Source: Sebastes aleutianus
Taxonomy: Eukaryota > Chordata > Actinopteri > Perciformes > Sebastidae
Assembly: GCA_916700875.1 (NCBI GenBank)
Contig: CAKAKS010000022.1
Span: 14,274,065 to 14,338,064, forward strand
DNA: 64,000 bases
Direction of reading: 5' to 3'
In this document: piece by piece, positions 1-12,621 of the stretch
How the letters are laid out: each line of letters begins with the position of its first letter
Numbering within the stretch: position 1 is the first letter of the stretch
The notes under the pieces: generated by a model
The model's database searches: none
Told to the model about the DNA's origin: nothing
The model's input: the letters and a program-made list of their open reading frames with translations, nothing else
Position numbers and translations under genes: made by a program

Positions 1-1100
1 AGTGGGTTCTCTGAGTGGGAGTTTTGGAATAGATACTCTGCTGACTGTGCTGGACAAAAAGAGAAAGAGAGAAAGAGAGGTAGTGAAGCAGCAGGGTTTC
101 ACTCTAAAACATACCATATTATAGTTGAATCACGAAGAAGAAAAATGTGCATATGCATTTTAGTTTTGTGTTTATTTGGATACAATTAAAATAACCTGTA
201 AAACTGATCAAAGTCGGACTTTGTTGACCAGTTACCAAGAAATCAACCAGCAGGGTTGTACAATATATCAACAAACATATTACTGCAATAACATAATCAA
301 TCCATATGATCATTATTGGCATTTATTACACAGCTTTGTTGAATACTCGATTCTGATTGGTCAATCATGGTGTTCTACGGTCTGTTATTTCTTTATAGCA
401 GACCGTTGATATGTATAGCAGACTGTTGCTATGGCCGCAGTTCTGATGTCGGACTCTGTTGGACCGTTTTTGTGTCAAATTATTGATTTTTTTTAGCAAG
501 TAGTCGTGTAATAAAATAAATAAACCCCGATGTGCCGCATCGCCCTGTTCGCTGCACATTATCCCTTACTTACTTATATACATAATCTGATAATGCTGCT
601 GTAGTGTTTAAAGTGTCCTGATAGAGTTAAGCCTGAACATATTTAATACAGATATTTATAAAGAAAAAAATCATGATGTTAACTATTATTTAGCTAGCAA
701 ACTTTAATTAATAAAGATTGTCGAGACATTCTCATCCTAACCCGTCACATACTGCTGCTCTGTCACACCCCTTGGTTTCACTTTAGGCAACAAAACCACT
801 TAGTTAGGTTTAGGGAAAAAATACATGTTTGGGCTTAAAACTACTACGTTTGTTAAAATGAATATGAAACTGAATTTTGTGAACATGCAACACGACCGAA
901 CAGCTGATGGTAACCCATCCACGTCCTCTTCCACCCGCCCCTTTGTGTCTCTTTCGTTCTTTAAACTACGTCACCACAGAACGTTCTCGAGCGTTTACTG
1001 TTGCTGTGGATGGGATTACATTGTAGTTAATGGAAAGAACAGTGCGTCTCAAACTTGTGCTCAAGGCGGTATCACACGCCGACGGCTGTGACAAAGCCTA
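1..1100. other. Non-coding DNA, no feature supported
   Basis: AT-rich sequence with only short chance open frames. A GA-rich run lies at about 58-80. Confidence 0.5.
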
Positions 1101-3830
1101 CACTGTAAACAATTGCTGTTAATTTACAGCAGAATTTCAACAGTATTAACCTGTTATTGCTAAAAACAGTGCTTTACTGTTAATACAAAAGAAAATCTGT
1201 TAAATTACGCTCATAGGCCGTTTTTTAACTGAACTATAATGTATTCTTAAAAAACAGCACTTTACTGCTGATCAACTGTCTAAAGTATCATGAATAACAG
1301 TTTCATACAGTATTTTTTGAATTCTGGGAAGAGCAATTTCACCTGATCTGCACATGTGAGGCTGGATCCGTTCTTTTCTTCATCCATCCCCATCTTACTG
1401 ATTATTTGGTGAGTAGTAATTTTATTTAATTAATAAATCTGTGCAAAGTTTATCAGTGATGTTTCCAGTTAGTTTGCATTACGGAATATGTGCATGTCAT
1501 GATAGAGGGATTCAACAGCTAGCTAGAATTTCACAGATGATTGCACATTAATCGGACAACACAAGGAGCTCATTTTAATTTCTATGTATTCAAGTTAATA
1601 TCTAAGTTAATGTGCTGACACATGTATTTTGCCAGTGAATTCATGCATAACGACGGTGTATACATTTTACAGTCTATGGAAGTCCCTTCAACATTTAAAG
1701 TAACATTAAGACTTCAGTGCACGTTGGTTATTGGGTGGTAATTCAGCAGAGCAGATACAAAATTGAAGGCAAGTTTATTTACTAGCTAACTAGTGTTTTT
1801 GAATGATATCTGAAAACCACATGTTCTATAGATCAGATGGTCAGAATATTCATAATTGATCAAAAAACAGTTTCTCAGCCAGTAATGCACACCACTCAAC
1901 ACAATTCATTTCAAACATTGACTAAAAATCCATGAAGTTGACTGAGGAAAATTCTTTCTAAGTTTCAGGTGAAACAGCAGGAAGCTATTGGCGCTGGATG
2001 GTCAGCCTTGAGGGCCACTTCATATGTGAGGGGATCCAGCCCACCTTCTTGATGGGGCTTGCTGCATTATTTTCCACCTTCTACATCTGCACACTCAAAT
2101 TAATCTCAAGGTTAGATACTTTCAGTAAAACCTGTATTTTTATTGTGGCATTAATCTAAGTGATTCACACAACTTGATTTTTACACAGTACCTGAAGAAA
2201 CACTATCATTTTTCAGGTGCACCGTAGGAATAAACCCTGAGAGAGGCACCAAGGATGGACAGGGCAAAGTCTTCTCAAAGAAAACTGGCAAATTCACGAG
2301 CTACAGGACAAGACTACAACCGTATATCCACATGTATCCACTCTGCTGATGGGACTCATGGACTTGAGTGGGACTTCATTTAAAATGGTGAGTTTACATT
2401 ACATACATGATAAGAGGAAATGAGGGCTACACACGCTGATTTTGTATGTGAGAAGTTACAATGAAAGTTATGTTGGAACTCATATATCTCTCTCACACAG
2501 TCAGCGGGCTACCAAGGCTGGATTGAGAGAACTGGTGTCTTTGAGTGGGCCATAAGTCATTCACTAACTCACTCCCCCATTATCGCCCAATACTTGGACT
2601 TCCACACTTATCCATGTGCCTTGTTAGAGCCTGAATATTCATACTTGGACATGATTTCACATGTCTGGTGGTGTTGGTGCTCATTAGTATATAGACAAAT
2701 TATTTTTTATTTAATGTTAATTTGTTTTTAAATTTGTACCACTGATATGCCTTAAGGTTCAGCAATATATTCAGTATATTCACATGTTACATGATATAAG
2801 GCAAAATATTATTTGAGTTTTGTTTTAACTCTATGATATAGCTCAACTCTCTGTAACTGTTCCACAAAGTAAGGTTAGTAAGATTGACAGATGTCTTCAG
2901 AAATGCTATTTCTTCTGAAATTTGGTTTGTTATCTGTGTCAGGTTTTTGTTGGCGCTGTGTTGAACTTCATATGAAAATAAAAAATAAAGTGCAATAAGA
3001 TAAGCTGTAGATGTTCTTTTCTCACACATTGTACATGATTGGAAAATCAGTGAATTAGCTCTGTTCTTCACTCACATGTTGTTATGGTTTGCATTCTGTG
3101 CTTGTAGCCAGCTATAGACAGACATTTTGGGCCTTATAGCCTTAATTATAGCCTTTTTCTTAACAAGTGCCTTTAAATGAAGCTTATGCGTAAATTCAGA
3201 CAGGACGGATGCGACCCTCCACCACCCCATCACCTCCAGATTCATCACATCAGAGTAATCCTGCTCCACTTCATTCATCGGATCTGCATCAGTCTTCACC
3301 ACCACCACCACCAGTGTCTAGACCCGGGGGGAATATTTCTACATCCTACTACAGCTTCACTTCCCCTTCATTATTTCACATCGGGTCTAAATCGCCAAAG
3401 ACTGTTACTATTCATAATTTGTGCACTTTGTAATAAATCATCATTCAATTCATACGAGTCTTTCCTGATTGAATTGTATTTAGTGTGACTATTCCTATGT
3501 CTGTAACCTGCTAAGTCTATTCATCTAGGCAAAAAATAATGTTTATTAAAATGTATGTAAAAAATACAACCTAAATAGTGCATTGAAACAAATCAGTAAG
3601 ATAATGTAAAAGAAAGGGATAAAAACAGCTATATAATGTATCCTTAAACAGTAAATTAACTGTAAAATACTGTGAAATTAATAAAAAAAACAGTATATAC
3701 TGTATTTTTCATTGACAGTACAAAGCTGTAAATTTCAGCTACAGTATAATAATGTTAATTTTACAGTAGAATAATGGCAACCCTGCTTCCAGCTCTTTAC
3801 TGTTATTTTACTGGGAAATTCTTAACAGTG
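1101..3830. mobile_element. CACTA (EnSpm)-like DNA transposon, non-autonomous
   Basis: Begins CACTGTAAAC and ends TTAACAGTG; including flanking bases, the termini CCTACACTGT and ACAGTGTAGG are inverted repeats. The subterminal regions (about 1100-1330 and 3640-3830) are full of TTTACAGTA/TACTGTAAA-type motifs, the hallmark of fish CACTA elements. TA flanks both ends; no clear 3-bp duplication is seen. No transposase was recognised inside, only exon-like remains of another gene. Family assignment is from remembered fish elements. Confidence 0.65.
1969..2383 (+). pseudogene. Exon-like remains of a captured gene inside the CACTA-like element
   Basis: Two exon-shaped blocks, 1969-2110 (acceptor agtttcag, donor caag/gttaga) and 2217-2383 (acceptor tttttcag). 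Conceptual frames give ICEGIQPTFLMGLAALFSTF, then CTVGINPERGTKDG and GKVFSKKTGKF, ending in a shifted frame with LEWDFI and a stop. This resembles, from memory, the C-terminal end of uncharacterised fish genes carried by repeats (GINPERGTK and a final WDFI). A frameshift and in-frame stop near 2340 mark it as decayed. Function not known. Confidence 0.4.
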
Positions 3831-3834
3831 TAGG

Positions 3835-5637
3835 TATTTGAGGGCCTGGGAATAAGAACGGGCTGGTTCAACCATGTCTTAACCCTGTGAACCCTTAAAT
3901 GTATTGACCAGTTCAAAAAAGATTCAAATTGTTCTCTTTGAATACTTTCTATGGGCCTGAAGATATTAAATGATGCAGAAGTCCATAAGTCAAAAGCAAA
4001 GACTAGAAAAACTTCACAAAAAATAAACATACTTTTGTGTAGCAGAAATGTTTTTTTAGGGTAACCCCATCAAATTCTTCTCTGTTGGGTTAAAAGCCAC
4101 AGATAAAGACATGGTTGCTTGCTTGTTGGGCAATGCTTTACACAACAATGGCTGTAAATCTGACACTGCTAGCAGGCTTATGGTCACATGTATCGCTCCA
4201 TCATTTCATAGTTTGCTTTTTGCTTTTCAAATGATGGAAGAGGTCAGTTGATATTGATTTCAAATGTCAGACTTGGCTCCCTTTCTCTCTCTCCAGTGGA
4301 TGGCCACTTTGTTCTTACTGTCTGCAAACAGAAACTAAATTAACTATAGCACGATTTGTTGGATTATGAATGTTGCTAGAAACATTTTTAATGCAATGTT
4401 ATCAGGATGTGGTTTATGGAGCTGCTGCTTTATTACAATTGAATAAATCCAAAATTTAATTTGAATTTGAGCCAAACGTGAATGAGTGAGTGAAAAAAAG
4501 GAAGAGAGAATAGTGGGTGGATGGAGGGATGAAGATGTGAGCAGAGAGGTGGAAGAGGATGAGGTTGAGGAGGGGAAGGAGAGAGTGAAAGTGTGAAGGA
4601 GAGATGATGATGATGATGATGAGGAGGAGGAGGATGAGGAGAGAAGCCAAGGCCTTTGGGCAAAGCCAAGACCGCCTACAGATGCTCTCTCCTTCACTCT
4701 CTCTCTCTCTCTTCTCACAGTTATCCCTCTCTCTTCTCGTGTCCTCTTGTCCTCTCTCTCTCTCTATTTCACACTCACGTTCTCCTCCCTTCCTCTCTAA
4801 TCTGACTTTTCCCTCCTCTCACTCTTTCTCTCTCTCCTCCTCTTCCTCCCCCAGAGAATTAATGTAGGCCAGTGGAGAAGTGAAGTGAAGGGCAGAAAAA
4901 CACACACTCATCCAGACCTTCACCTTATCCAGTGAAGGACAGCATCATGTGGTCCGTCCTGAAAGTCCTTCAGAGACGTAGAAATATTCAGAGAGAGATT
5001 TTTTACTCTTAGAATTATTACTCGGTAAATTGGTGCATTGGTCGTTTTTGTCTTGTCATGCCAGGGAAGCAGATTAGAAATGAACAGAACTGAGAGGAAG
5101 AGAGAGACGTGGTCTGTGTACTAATTCCATAGTATACACTAATACTGAGCACGTCTTTGAGTCTGCAGTGTGTTCACACGACAACGAAAGAAGATCAATC
5201 TCTGTGAGACTGTATTTAGACACAGCAGTACTTTGAGGATAAAGTCTAGCGTCAAACCGTGCTTGTTCAAACTGCAATAACTGATTTTTTTTGGCTACTT
5301 GGCTGGAGAGGAAACATGTTGAGAACCCAATATGCCAAACCTGTTGGCAAACAGTTGCTTATTACATCCAGCGGGTTATGGAGCTCCACTGTGTTCACCA
5401 ACTAGCTGTGTTTGTCTGCTGTTTGCTGCTGAGCAGGTAGTGTACGGTGGGTTTTTACAGCTTTTTGGTTTAAAGCTGCCTGCTGCGGCTGAAAATGACA
5501 GCACAAGAGCGGCGATTCTCTGTAGGTTCCTCACTAAGTCTTTCACATTGTCATTTCAAGCATTGTTTGTGTAAAAACATGAATTATAGCTGCTTTAACA
5601 TGCTGATTTTTAGCAGGTACAATGGGTACTTGGGTGC
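3835..5637. other. Non-coding DNA with low-complexity block
   Basis: No exon is supported. About 4490-4850 is low complexity: purine-rich (GAGGAN)n with a short (GAT)n, then pyrimidine-rich (CT)n. Open frames there are compositional. Confidence 0.5.
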
Positions 5638-5640
5638 TAG

Positions 5641-6000
5641 TAGGAGTGTACGATACATCGATCTGGATCGATATATCGATTCAGTGATCAACGATCCAAT
5701 ATCATCGATGCAAAGTGAATCGATACATATCATCACCTTTAAGACACGCCTTTACTTTGAAAATTCCAACTTTATATTTATTCCTTTTATTAAAAAGAAT
5801 AGATAGTTTTTCATTTAAATGTCTAAAAAGTTGTGTTAAATGTATGATATCGTCTCATATCGATCGCAGGCTCCTGAATTGAATTGAATCGAATCCTAAT
5901 CGTATCGTGGCAGACTTTGTGATATCAGCAAATATGGTATTATTGTCCAAAGAATCAACATAATATTGTATTGTGATGAAACTTGTGATTTACACCCCTA
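5641..6000. mobile_element. 360-bp MITE-like element rich in ATCGAT
   Basis: Ends are an imperfect inverted repeat, TAGGAGTGTA and TACACCCCTA. The interior carries repeated ATCGAT/CGATAT motifs. Flanks GGTGCTAG and CTTGCTAG agree at 6 of 8 bases, compatible with a decayed 8-bp duplication as in hAT elements. No coding capacity. Confidence 0.55.
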
Positions 6001-6613
6001 CTTGCTAGAGTAGGGTATTCGAAGCTTCGGGACAGTGCCGCCGTCGCACTACTATACACACGCACCTCTACACACAACAAACAGCGATATCCATCTGAGA
6101 ATAACTAATAATAGTTAATGTTGAATATGAATAATGAATAATGTTGTGGGATTATTCCTTTTTTCAAGGGCTACTTTGGGACTTATACATTATTTTTACA
6201 TACTTATATATAAAAATGAAATTACAAAGCATTCAAATCCTGATTTGAAGGTCAATTGCCATGGCAACCGTCGAAGCTTTGAAGCATTCGGGTCAGCCCT
6301 ACTAACATTTAATTAGTAATTAGTAAGCGTGTGTGTATTGTGATGTCAGCCAATTAAACAAGTGAAATGCCAGTATTTTGTCCTCCTTTCCTCCTTGATT
6401 TTGAAATTTGGGATGTGCTACCCTATCACATTTTTTATACTTACTGTAGCGCATATAATGTAGTCATAAATATTAAATTCAGAGAATAAGGGCACAGAGA
6501 GTTGAGAGGGTAAAACTGACTGAATGTTATTGAGAGAGAGAGAAAGCTTATAAATAGAGGGAGGAAGGTCAGAGGGAAAGAGTCAGGCTTCCTGTATCCA
6601 GCCTCACCACCGG

Positions 6614-6614
<1 letters not shown>
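6001..6614. other. Non-coding DNA
   Basis: No exon, RNA gene or structured repeat recognised. Confidence 0.4.
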
Positions 6615-6663
<49 letters not shown>

Positions 6664-6676
6664 CACACACAACACA
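6615..6676. repeat. (CA)n microsatellite
   Basis: About 28 CA units ending in short CAACA-interrupted repeats. Confidence 0.95.
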
Positions 6677-6796
6677 AATGTATGTAAATGGTTTACATGT
6701 CTCCAGTTTTAATAGATACATTTTTATTAAGAGCTAAAAACCTTTATTCTGTTCTACCTTTGTCCCCTCTTTCTCCTTTGTCTTATATTTTTCAGT

Positions 6797-7050
6797 CTAG
6801 GGCTGCAACTAATGACAGATTTAATCATAGATTTAGCCATTTAGCCTATAAAAGGCCAGGAAATAGTTAAATATGCCATTAAAATGGCTTGTTTTGTCCC
6901 ACCAATAGCCCAAAACTCAATTTACAAAGATATTAAACAGAGAAAAGCAGCAAAATATCATATTTGTGACACTGGAAGCAGAAAATATTTGGCATTTTTG
7001 TTTGATAAATGGCTGAAACAATTTAGAAATATTAAAATTGTTGTTGATTA
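6797..7050. repeat. Interspersed repeat, 'AGGGCTGCAACTA' family, copy 1
   Basis: Starts AGGGCTGCAACTAATGA and contains the family landmarks AAAGCAGCAAAATAT and TTTGGCATTTTTG. Related copies with the ATTAATCGATTA-rich 3' end lie at 35103-35520, 43448-43925 and 53762-54100. No coding capacity; probably a non-autonomous DNA element. Confidence 0.7.
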
Positions 7051-7284
7051 TTATCTGTTAGATGTTTTTTTTGCACCATATATCTGTTTTCTACCGTTAA
7101 ACTCTATATTCGCATCTGCTATTTCAACATCTGCTCCCCTGGGAAACTGTTTGCTTGCATGTATGTCTTCAGTATTTCTGTTATACACCTCTTTTTCTCG
7201 GTGTGTTCATGAGTGTGTGTGTGTTATTGGTCACATTGCACATTCACAAGAACAGTGTGTTGTCCAGAAGTGCCCGCATGTTAG

Positions 7285-7285
7285 C

Positions 7286-7318
<33 letters not shown>
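7285..7318. repeat. (TG)n microsatellite
   Basis: About 15 TG units. Confidence 0.9.
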
Positions 7319-7319
<1 letters not shown>

Positions 7320-7737
7320 GAGAGAGTGATCTAATAAGAGTTGATGGTGTACCCGACTGCAGCTGCTCTCACACACCCACTCGCTGTCAGAGGCAGCCAC
7401 AGAAGAGAAAAGTAGACTGTAATTAAATATATTACACTTATTAAAGTAGAGAGAAAACCAGCTCAGCTAGAATCAAACTCAACAGCAGCTTATGTATAGA
7501 AATATAGGACATTAAAGTAGCAATAATTAATTAATACATCAATAAAACATGTTTTAATAAACCCAAATATTGAAGTGTTTAACCTACATGATAACAGATT
7601 ACTTACGCATTTTCAATAAACATTTACTTTGTCTGTGATTTAGCGTTATTTATTAGCATGCCACCACTTATTAATTCGGTAATTTATTTACTATTAATTA
7701 ATGAACAATGTGACAAATCAAGCGAGCGATATAACGG

Positions 7738-8205
7738 CTTCAGTTCCCCGTCAGAAGGGGAGGTAAAGCGACTGGACGGAGCAGCAGAAAAACGTACTTT
7801 AGCCACCTAAAAATGTCTCAATATCAGTTTAAGTGTACGCTATATTATAAAAAACTAAACTGTTATATTGCTGTCTTCAAGGCCACCAGACTAAATTCAT
7901 AAAAGCAGTAATTTTACCTCTCAGAATACGGGAGTTGCTGGTTTACCGCTGCATCGATCGGTTAGTTAGTTTGTGTTATTGTGTGACTTTCAGATCTGAA
8001 CTAACGTGGCGTCCACAGCAGTATGTTGCTTAACTTCCGTGCCGGTACTCCTGTCTGCTTCTCCAAACTGGGAGCACGCCGACTGCCGTCTAAGTTACTG
8101 TCTGTAACGTGAATACACTGACTATAAGGATGTATATATACTGTACATGTAGCAGTGTCATCATGCAGAAACCTACGTCAGATCATGTGGGAAAAAGTTT
8201 TAAAA
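7738..8205 (+). repeat. Interspersed repeat, 'CTTCAGTTCCCCGTC' family, copy 1
   Basis: Contains CTTCAGTTCCCCGTCAGAA, CCACCAGACTAAATTCATAA, CCGCTGCATCGATCGGTTAG and CAGAAACCTACGTCAG. An inverted copy lies at 56858-57290 and a partial direct copy at 41498-41705. Earlier sequence from 7320 is unremarkable AT-rich DNA. Confidence 0.75.
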
Positions 8206-9098
8206 GGGCCTGAAGGGAAAATAGCATTTTGACACTAAAACATACGTACATTGACCAAAATTTTAATGTTCGGATTTGAATACATAAGTAACACCACTGG
8301 TGCCTAACACCTACATACACAGTTAGAATGTGTTTGCTAATAAGGGAGCGGTACACACTGTACAGACAGACAGACAGACGGGGAGGAAGACAGACAGACA
8401 CAGAGGGGAACGCTGTACGCTCAGATAAAACGGGGAAGGAAGTCTGAGTGGGGTTGCCATGACAACCACACCCTGCCGCCCTCCCCTCACACACACACAT
8501 GTACACACATCAACACATTGACCAGTCCGAGGCAGGGAGATGATGGGAAACGTCCGTGTGTGATTATTGCAGCGTGTCTGCAGATAAGAAATTGTTTTGT
8601 GCAGATTGACAATAAATTACCACAGAAGAAGAAGAAGAAGAATCTGTGGCTCGCTATAGTGACTGTGTGTATGTGTGCGTGCGTCTTTTGTGTGTTGATT
8701 TCTTCCTGCTATTGTGTGCAGTCACGTTCCTGTGTGTTTCGGTGTGTGTTTTTGTGTGCTTTGAGGTCAGACTGAGGCTGAAGCCACACAGTGTTGTGTG
8801 ATACAGCTGCAGGATAATATATAGATTACTTCTGCTCACATTGTTTTCTGATTTTCTACTTTGTTTTTGCTTGTTTTCTAGTTTTTTTGGCATAACTAAT
8901 GCACTCAGTGCCCAGTGAAACCATGTATCTCCACATTTTGAGATTGTGACTTTTTCCGCAATTCTTCTTAAAGTAAATTATTTCATTTAAAAACTCACTG
9001 AATTATTGCCACTGAGAAGATGAAATATTATCCAAGAAGTCCAGTTTGAGTATCACCTTCATTAGTTGGAAGGCTTATTAAGTGCTGAAACACTAGTA
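8206..9098. other. Non-coding DNA with simple repeats
   Basis: Contains a (CAGA)n run at about 8364-8402, a short CA run near 8489 and a GAA run near 8628. No exon is supported. Confidence 0.5.
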
Positions 9099-9100
9099 TA

Positions 9101-10721
9101 CAGACGTAGGCAAAGTTGTTGGTAACGTTCCATTAAAGAGAGAAAAACCCACAACGGTCACTGAAATAACTTGAAACTGACAAAAGTAATAATAAATAAA
9201 AATTCACTGAAAATTAACTAATGAAAATCAGATATTGTTTTTGAATTATGGTTCAGCAGAATCATTTAAAAAAACAAACTAATGAAACTGGCCTAGACAA
9301 AAATGATGGTACCCCTAGAAAAGATGTAAAATAATGTGACCATAGGGACATATTAAACTAAGGTGTGTCCTGTAATTAGCATCACAGGTATCTTCAAACT
9401 TGTAATCAGTCAGTCTGCCTATTTAAAGGGTGAAAAGTAGTCACTGTGCTGTTTGGCATCATGGTGTGTACCACACTGAACATGGACCACAGAAAGCTAA
9501 GGAGAGAGTTGTCTCAGGAGATCAGAAAGAACATTATAGACCTTCATGTTAAAGGTAAAGGCTATAAGACCATCTCCAAGCAGCTTGACGTTCCTGTGAC
9601 TACAGCTGCACATATTATTCAGAAGTTTAAGGTCCATGGGACTGTAGCCTACCTCCCTGGACGTGGCCGCAAGGGGAAAATTGATGATATATTGAAGAGA
9701 CGGATAATACGAATGGTAACCAAAGAGCCCAGAACAACTTCCAAAGAGATTAGAGGTGAACTCCAAGGTCAAGGTACATCAGTGTCAGATCGCACCATCC
9801 GTCACTGTTTGAGCCAAAGTGGACTTAATGGAAGACAACCGAGGAGGACACCAAATCATAAAAAAGCGAGACTGGAATTTTCCAAAATGCATATTGACAA
9901 GCCACAAAGCTTCTGGGAGAATGTCCTTTGGACAGATGAGACAAAACTGGAGCTTTTTGGCAAGTCACATCAGCTCTATGTTCACAGACGCAAAAATGAA
10001 GCATCCAAAGAAAAGAACACTGTACCTAATGTGAAACATGGAGGAGGCTCGGTTATGTTATGGGGCTGCTTTACTGCATCTGGCACAGGGTGTCTTGAAT
10101 CTGTGCAGGGTACAATGAAATCTCAAGACTATCAAGGCATTCTGGAGCGAAATGTGCTGCCCAGTGTCAGAAAGCTTGGTCTCAGTTGCAGGTCATGGGT
10201 CCTCAAACAGGATAATGACCCAAAACACAGCTAAAAACACCCAAGAATGGCTAAGAACTAAACATTGGACTATTCTGAAGTGGCCTTCTATGAGCCCGGA
10301 TCTAAATTCTATTGAACATCTGTGGAAGGAGCTGAAACATGCAGTCTGGAGAAGGCACCCTTCAAACCTGAGACAGCTGGAGCAGTTTGCTCACGAGGAG
10401 TGGGCCAACATACCTGTCAACAGGTGCAGAAGTCTCATTGAGAGTTACAGAAATCACTTGATTGCAGTGATTGCCTCAAAAGGTTGTGCAACAAAATATT
10501 AAGTTAATGTTACCATCATTTTTGTCTAGGCCAGTTTCATTAGTTTGTTTTTTTAAATGATTCTGCTGAACCATAATTCAAAAACAATATCTGATTTTCA
10601 TTAGTTCATTTTCAGTGAATTTTTATTTATTATTACTTTTGTCAGTTTCAAGTTATTTCAGTGACCATTGTGGGTTTTTCTCTCTTTAACGGAACGTTAC
10701 CAACAACTTTGCCTACGTCTG
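9101..10721 (+). mobile_element. Tc1/mariner transposon, nearly intact, 211-bp TIRs
   Basis: 1621-bp element flanked by TA on both sides. Terminal inverted repeats are 9101-9311 and 10511-10721, starting CAGACGTAGGCAAAG; by eye they differ at 3 of 211 positions with no indel. The centre carries a Tc1 transposase gene broken by one frameshift. The overall size fits fish Tc1 elements. The near-identical arms suggest a recent insertion. Confidence 0.97.
9482..10502 (+). pseudogene. Tc1 transposase gene with a single frameshift
   Basis: Reads an N-terminal helix-turn-helix DNA-binding region (NIIDLHVKGKGYKTISKQL), a second paired-like HTH and basic GRGRKG linker, then the catalytic region. The DDE residues are visible: LWTDETKLELFG, QDNDPKH and SPDLNSIEHLWKELK, with the last two spaced as in D34E Tc1 enzymes. 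The first frame stops at 10232-10234 right after DPKHS; coding resumes one frame over with KNTQEWLRTKHW and runs to the stop at 10500. A one-base loss near 10228 explains the break. Start chosen at the Met of MDHRKLRREL; an upstream in-frame ATG at 9446 adds 12 residues unlike other Tc1 starts. Confidence 0.95.
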
Positions 10722-11160
10722 TATAATACAATAAGACAGGATGTTACAGCTCTATCACATCAGCAATAATTTTATCCTCCACGCCGACGATTGTGAGATA
10801 AACAATTACACCATTCACGTCACGAAATACTCTACCAGGAACTCGCGCTTGCATGTATTTGATTGGCCAACACCGCAGTGTATTGCTGCATAACGTTGCA
10901 TGACATTGTGGAAATGTGCAATGTTTTGTCGGTCTGAATAACCTTACAACAAACCTTACATCATGTGTATACAGCCCAGCGTGCCATGTTGACGGACAAT
11001 GTTGTAAAAATTCTGTCATAATCTATTACTGCCTATCATTTCCATTCAAGTTTTTTTAATGATAATGAGACATAGAGTTTTGGACTGAGGACTGAGACAC
11101 TAGCACACACGGTGGCGGTGCTCGCTGTGTGTGTGTGAGTTATTTTAATAATTATTATTA
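10722..11160. other. Non-coding DNA, possible old repeat
   Basis: GC content and composition resemble repeat DNA, but no termini or paired copy in the window was found. Confidence 0.35.
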
Positions 11161-11161
11161 T

Positions 11162-11740
11162 GGCTGTCAATCGATTAAAATATTTAATTGGGATTAATTG
11201 CATGATTTAACCATAGTTAATTATGATTAATTGCAAATTAATTGCACATTTATTTTTTATCTCTTCAAAAAATGTACCTTAAAGGGAGATTTGTCAAGTA
11301 TTAAATACTTTTATCAACACGGAAGTGGGAAAATATGCTGCTTTATACAAATTTATGTATATATTTATTATTGGAAATCAATTAACAACACAAAACAATG
11401 ACATGGCATGTCTGTAAAGGGGAGACTCGTGGGTACCCATAGAACCCATTTTCATTCATTTATCCTGAGGTCAGAGGTCAAGGGACCCCTTTGAAAATGG
11501 CCATGACCGTTTTTCCTCGCCAAAATGAACGCAAGCTTAGAGCGTTATTTAGCCTCCTTTGGGACACCTAAGTACCAGTGGATTCCTTAGGTTTTCTAGT
11601 TTCATATGATGCCAGTATCTTCACTCTATCTTTAAAACTGAGCCCGCTACAACCTAAAAATCCTAAATTGCGTTAATGCGTTGAAGAAATTAGTGGCGTT
11701 AAAACTAATTTGTGTTAAGGCGTTATTATCGCCCCTCAAA
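11162..11740 (+). repeat. Interspersed repeat, 'GGCTGTCAATCGATTAAAA' family, longest copy
   Basis: Starts GGCTGTCAATCGATTAAAA and contains AATGTACCTTAAAGGGAGA, GGGGAGACTCGTGGGTACCC and GGTTTTCTAGTTTCATATGA. Other copies: 12886-13175 and 25660-25895 (minus strand), 18728-18858 and 47908-48260 (plus). No coding capacity. Confidence 0.8.
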
Positions 11741-12600
11741 TACCTCAAGAATCCAGCATTAGTCGGGCTCTACACACAGGATCATGGTTTAACCATAGTG
11801 GGCTTTTAAAAAGTATTGAGTTGGTCCTTAGTGTCAATTTGTTCCTAGTTTGTTCCTCAGAGTTTTGAACAATACATGTATAGGTGTATGAAAGGTGTGT
11901 GAAGGTTGTTGTGTGTCTGTTTTATAGTGTGTTAAAAATGACAACCGGTGTCATGATGTGCTCCTAACTCCTATCTCTTAAAGTCTTGAGAGTGTGTTAT
12001 TTGTGTGTGTTTGCATGTGGCGATCAACCTTTATCATCACACCCCGCTCGTTACCTGAGGCAGTGAAGAGTCCTGTAGAGACACAGACTCATACTCTGTC
12101 TCTTGTCTCTCTGCACACACACACATACACGTGCACACACATGTACACACCCTGGGCCCTGGGCATGCTGTGTCACCAGCGGCAACGAGCGAGCCTTTCA
12201 CACTGACCCACATAGAGCGAGAGAAGGAGAGAATGGAAGGAGGTAGAGAAATTTGGTTGAGATAGAAAGGAAAAGGGGAAGATTGAAAAGAGAGAGAGAT
12301 AAAGAAAACTGAAGTGGAGCAAGAAGAAGAAGAAGAAGAAGAATAGAGCGAGCGTTCGTTAGATTGTGCTGAATGATGGTGTCCTTAACTGTCAGCTCTG
12401 ATGTTTGAGCTCCATGTAAATGACGCTTTAACATCTGTGTGTCCATATTCAGATTTAGGCTGCCATCTGTAACTTTCTGCACGTTCAGACTGCAGCTGTA
12501 TAGTTGTTTCACCTCGTCGTCGGTGGTTTGCCATGAAAATCAACGGACTAGAGAGGTGTAACTCTCTCTCTCTCACTTCCAAGTCCAAAGACACGATCCC
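11741..12600. other. Non-coding DNA with CA and GA-rich stretches
   Basis: A broken CA run lies at 12112-12150 and a purine-rich block at 12210-12350. No exon supported. Confidence 0.5.
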
Positions 12601-12621
12601 TCACTGGCTTCTATATTGACT

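Noticed and set aside
3072..3488. Overlapping frames on both strands in the CACTA-like element, one Pro/His-rich
   Set aside because: No recognisable domain; poly-His arises from a (CAC)n run.
4344..4867. Ser/Leu/Pro-rich frames on both strands
   Set aside because: They fall in purine/pyrimidine low-complexity sequence and lack splice sites or homology.
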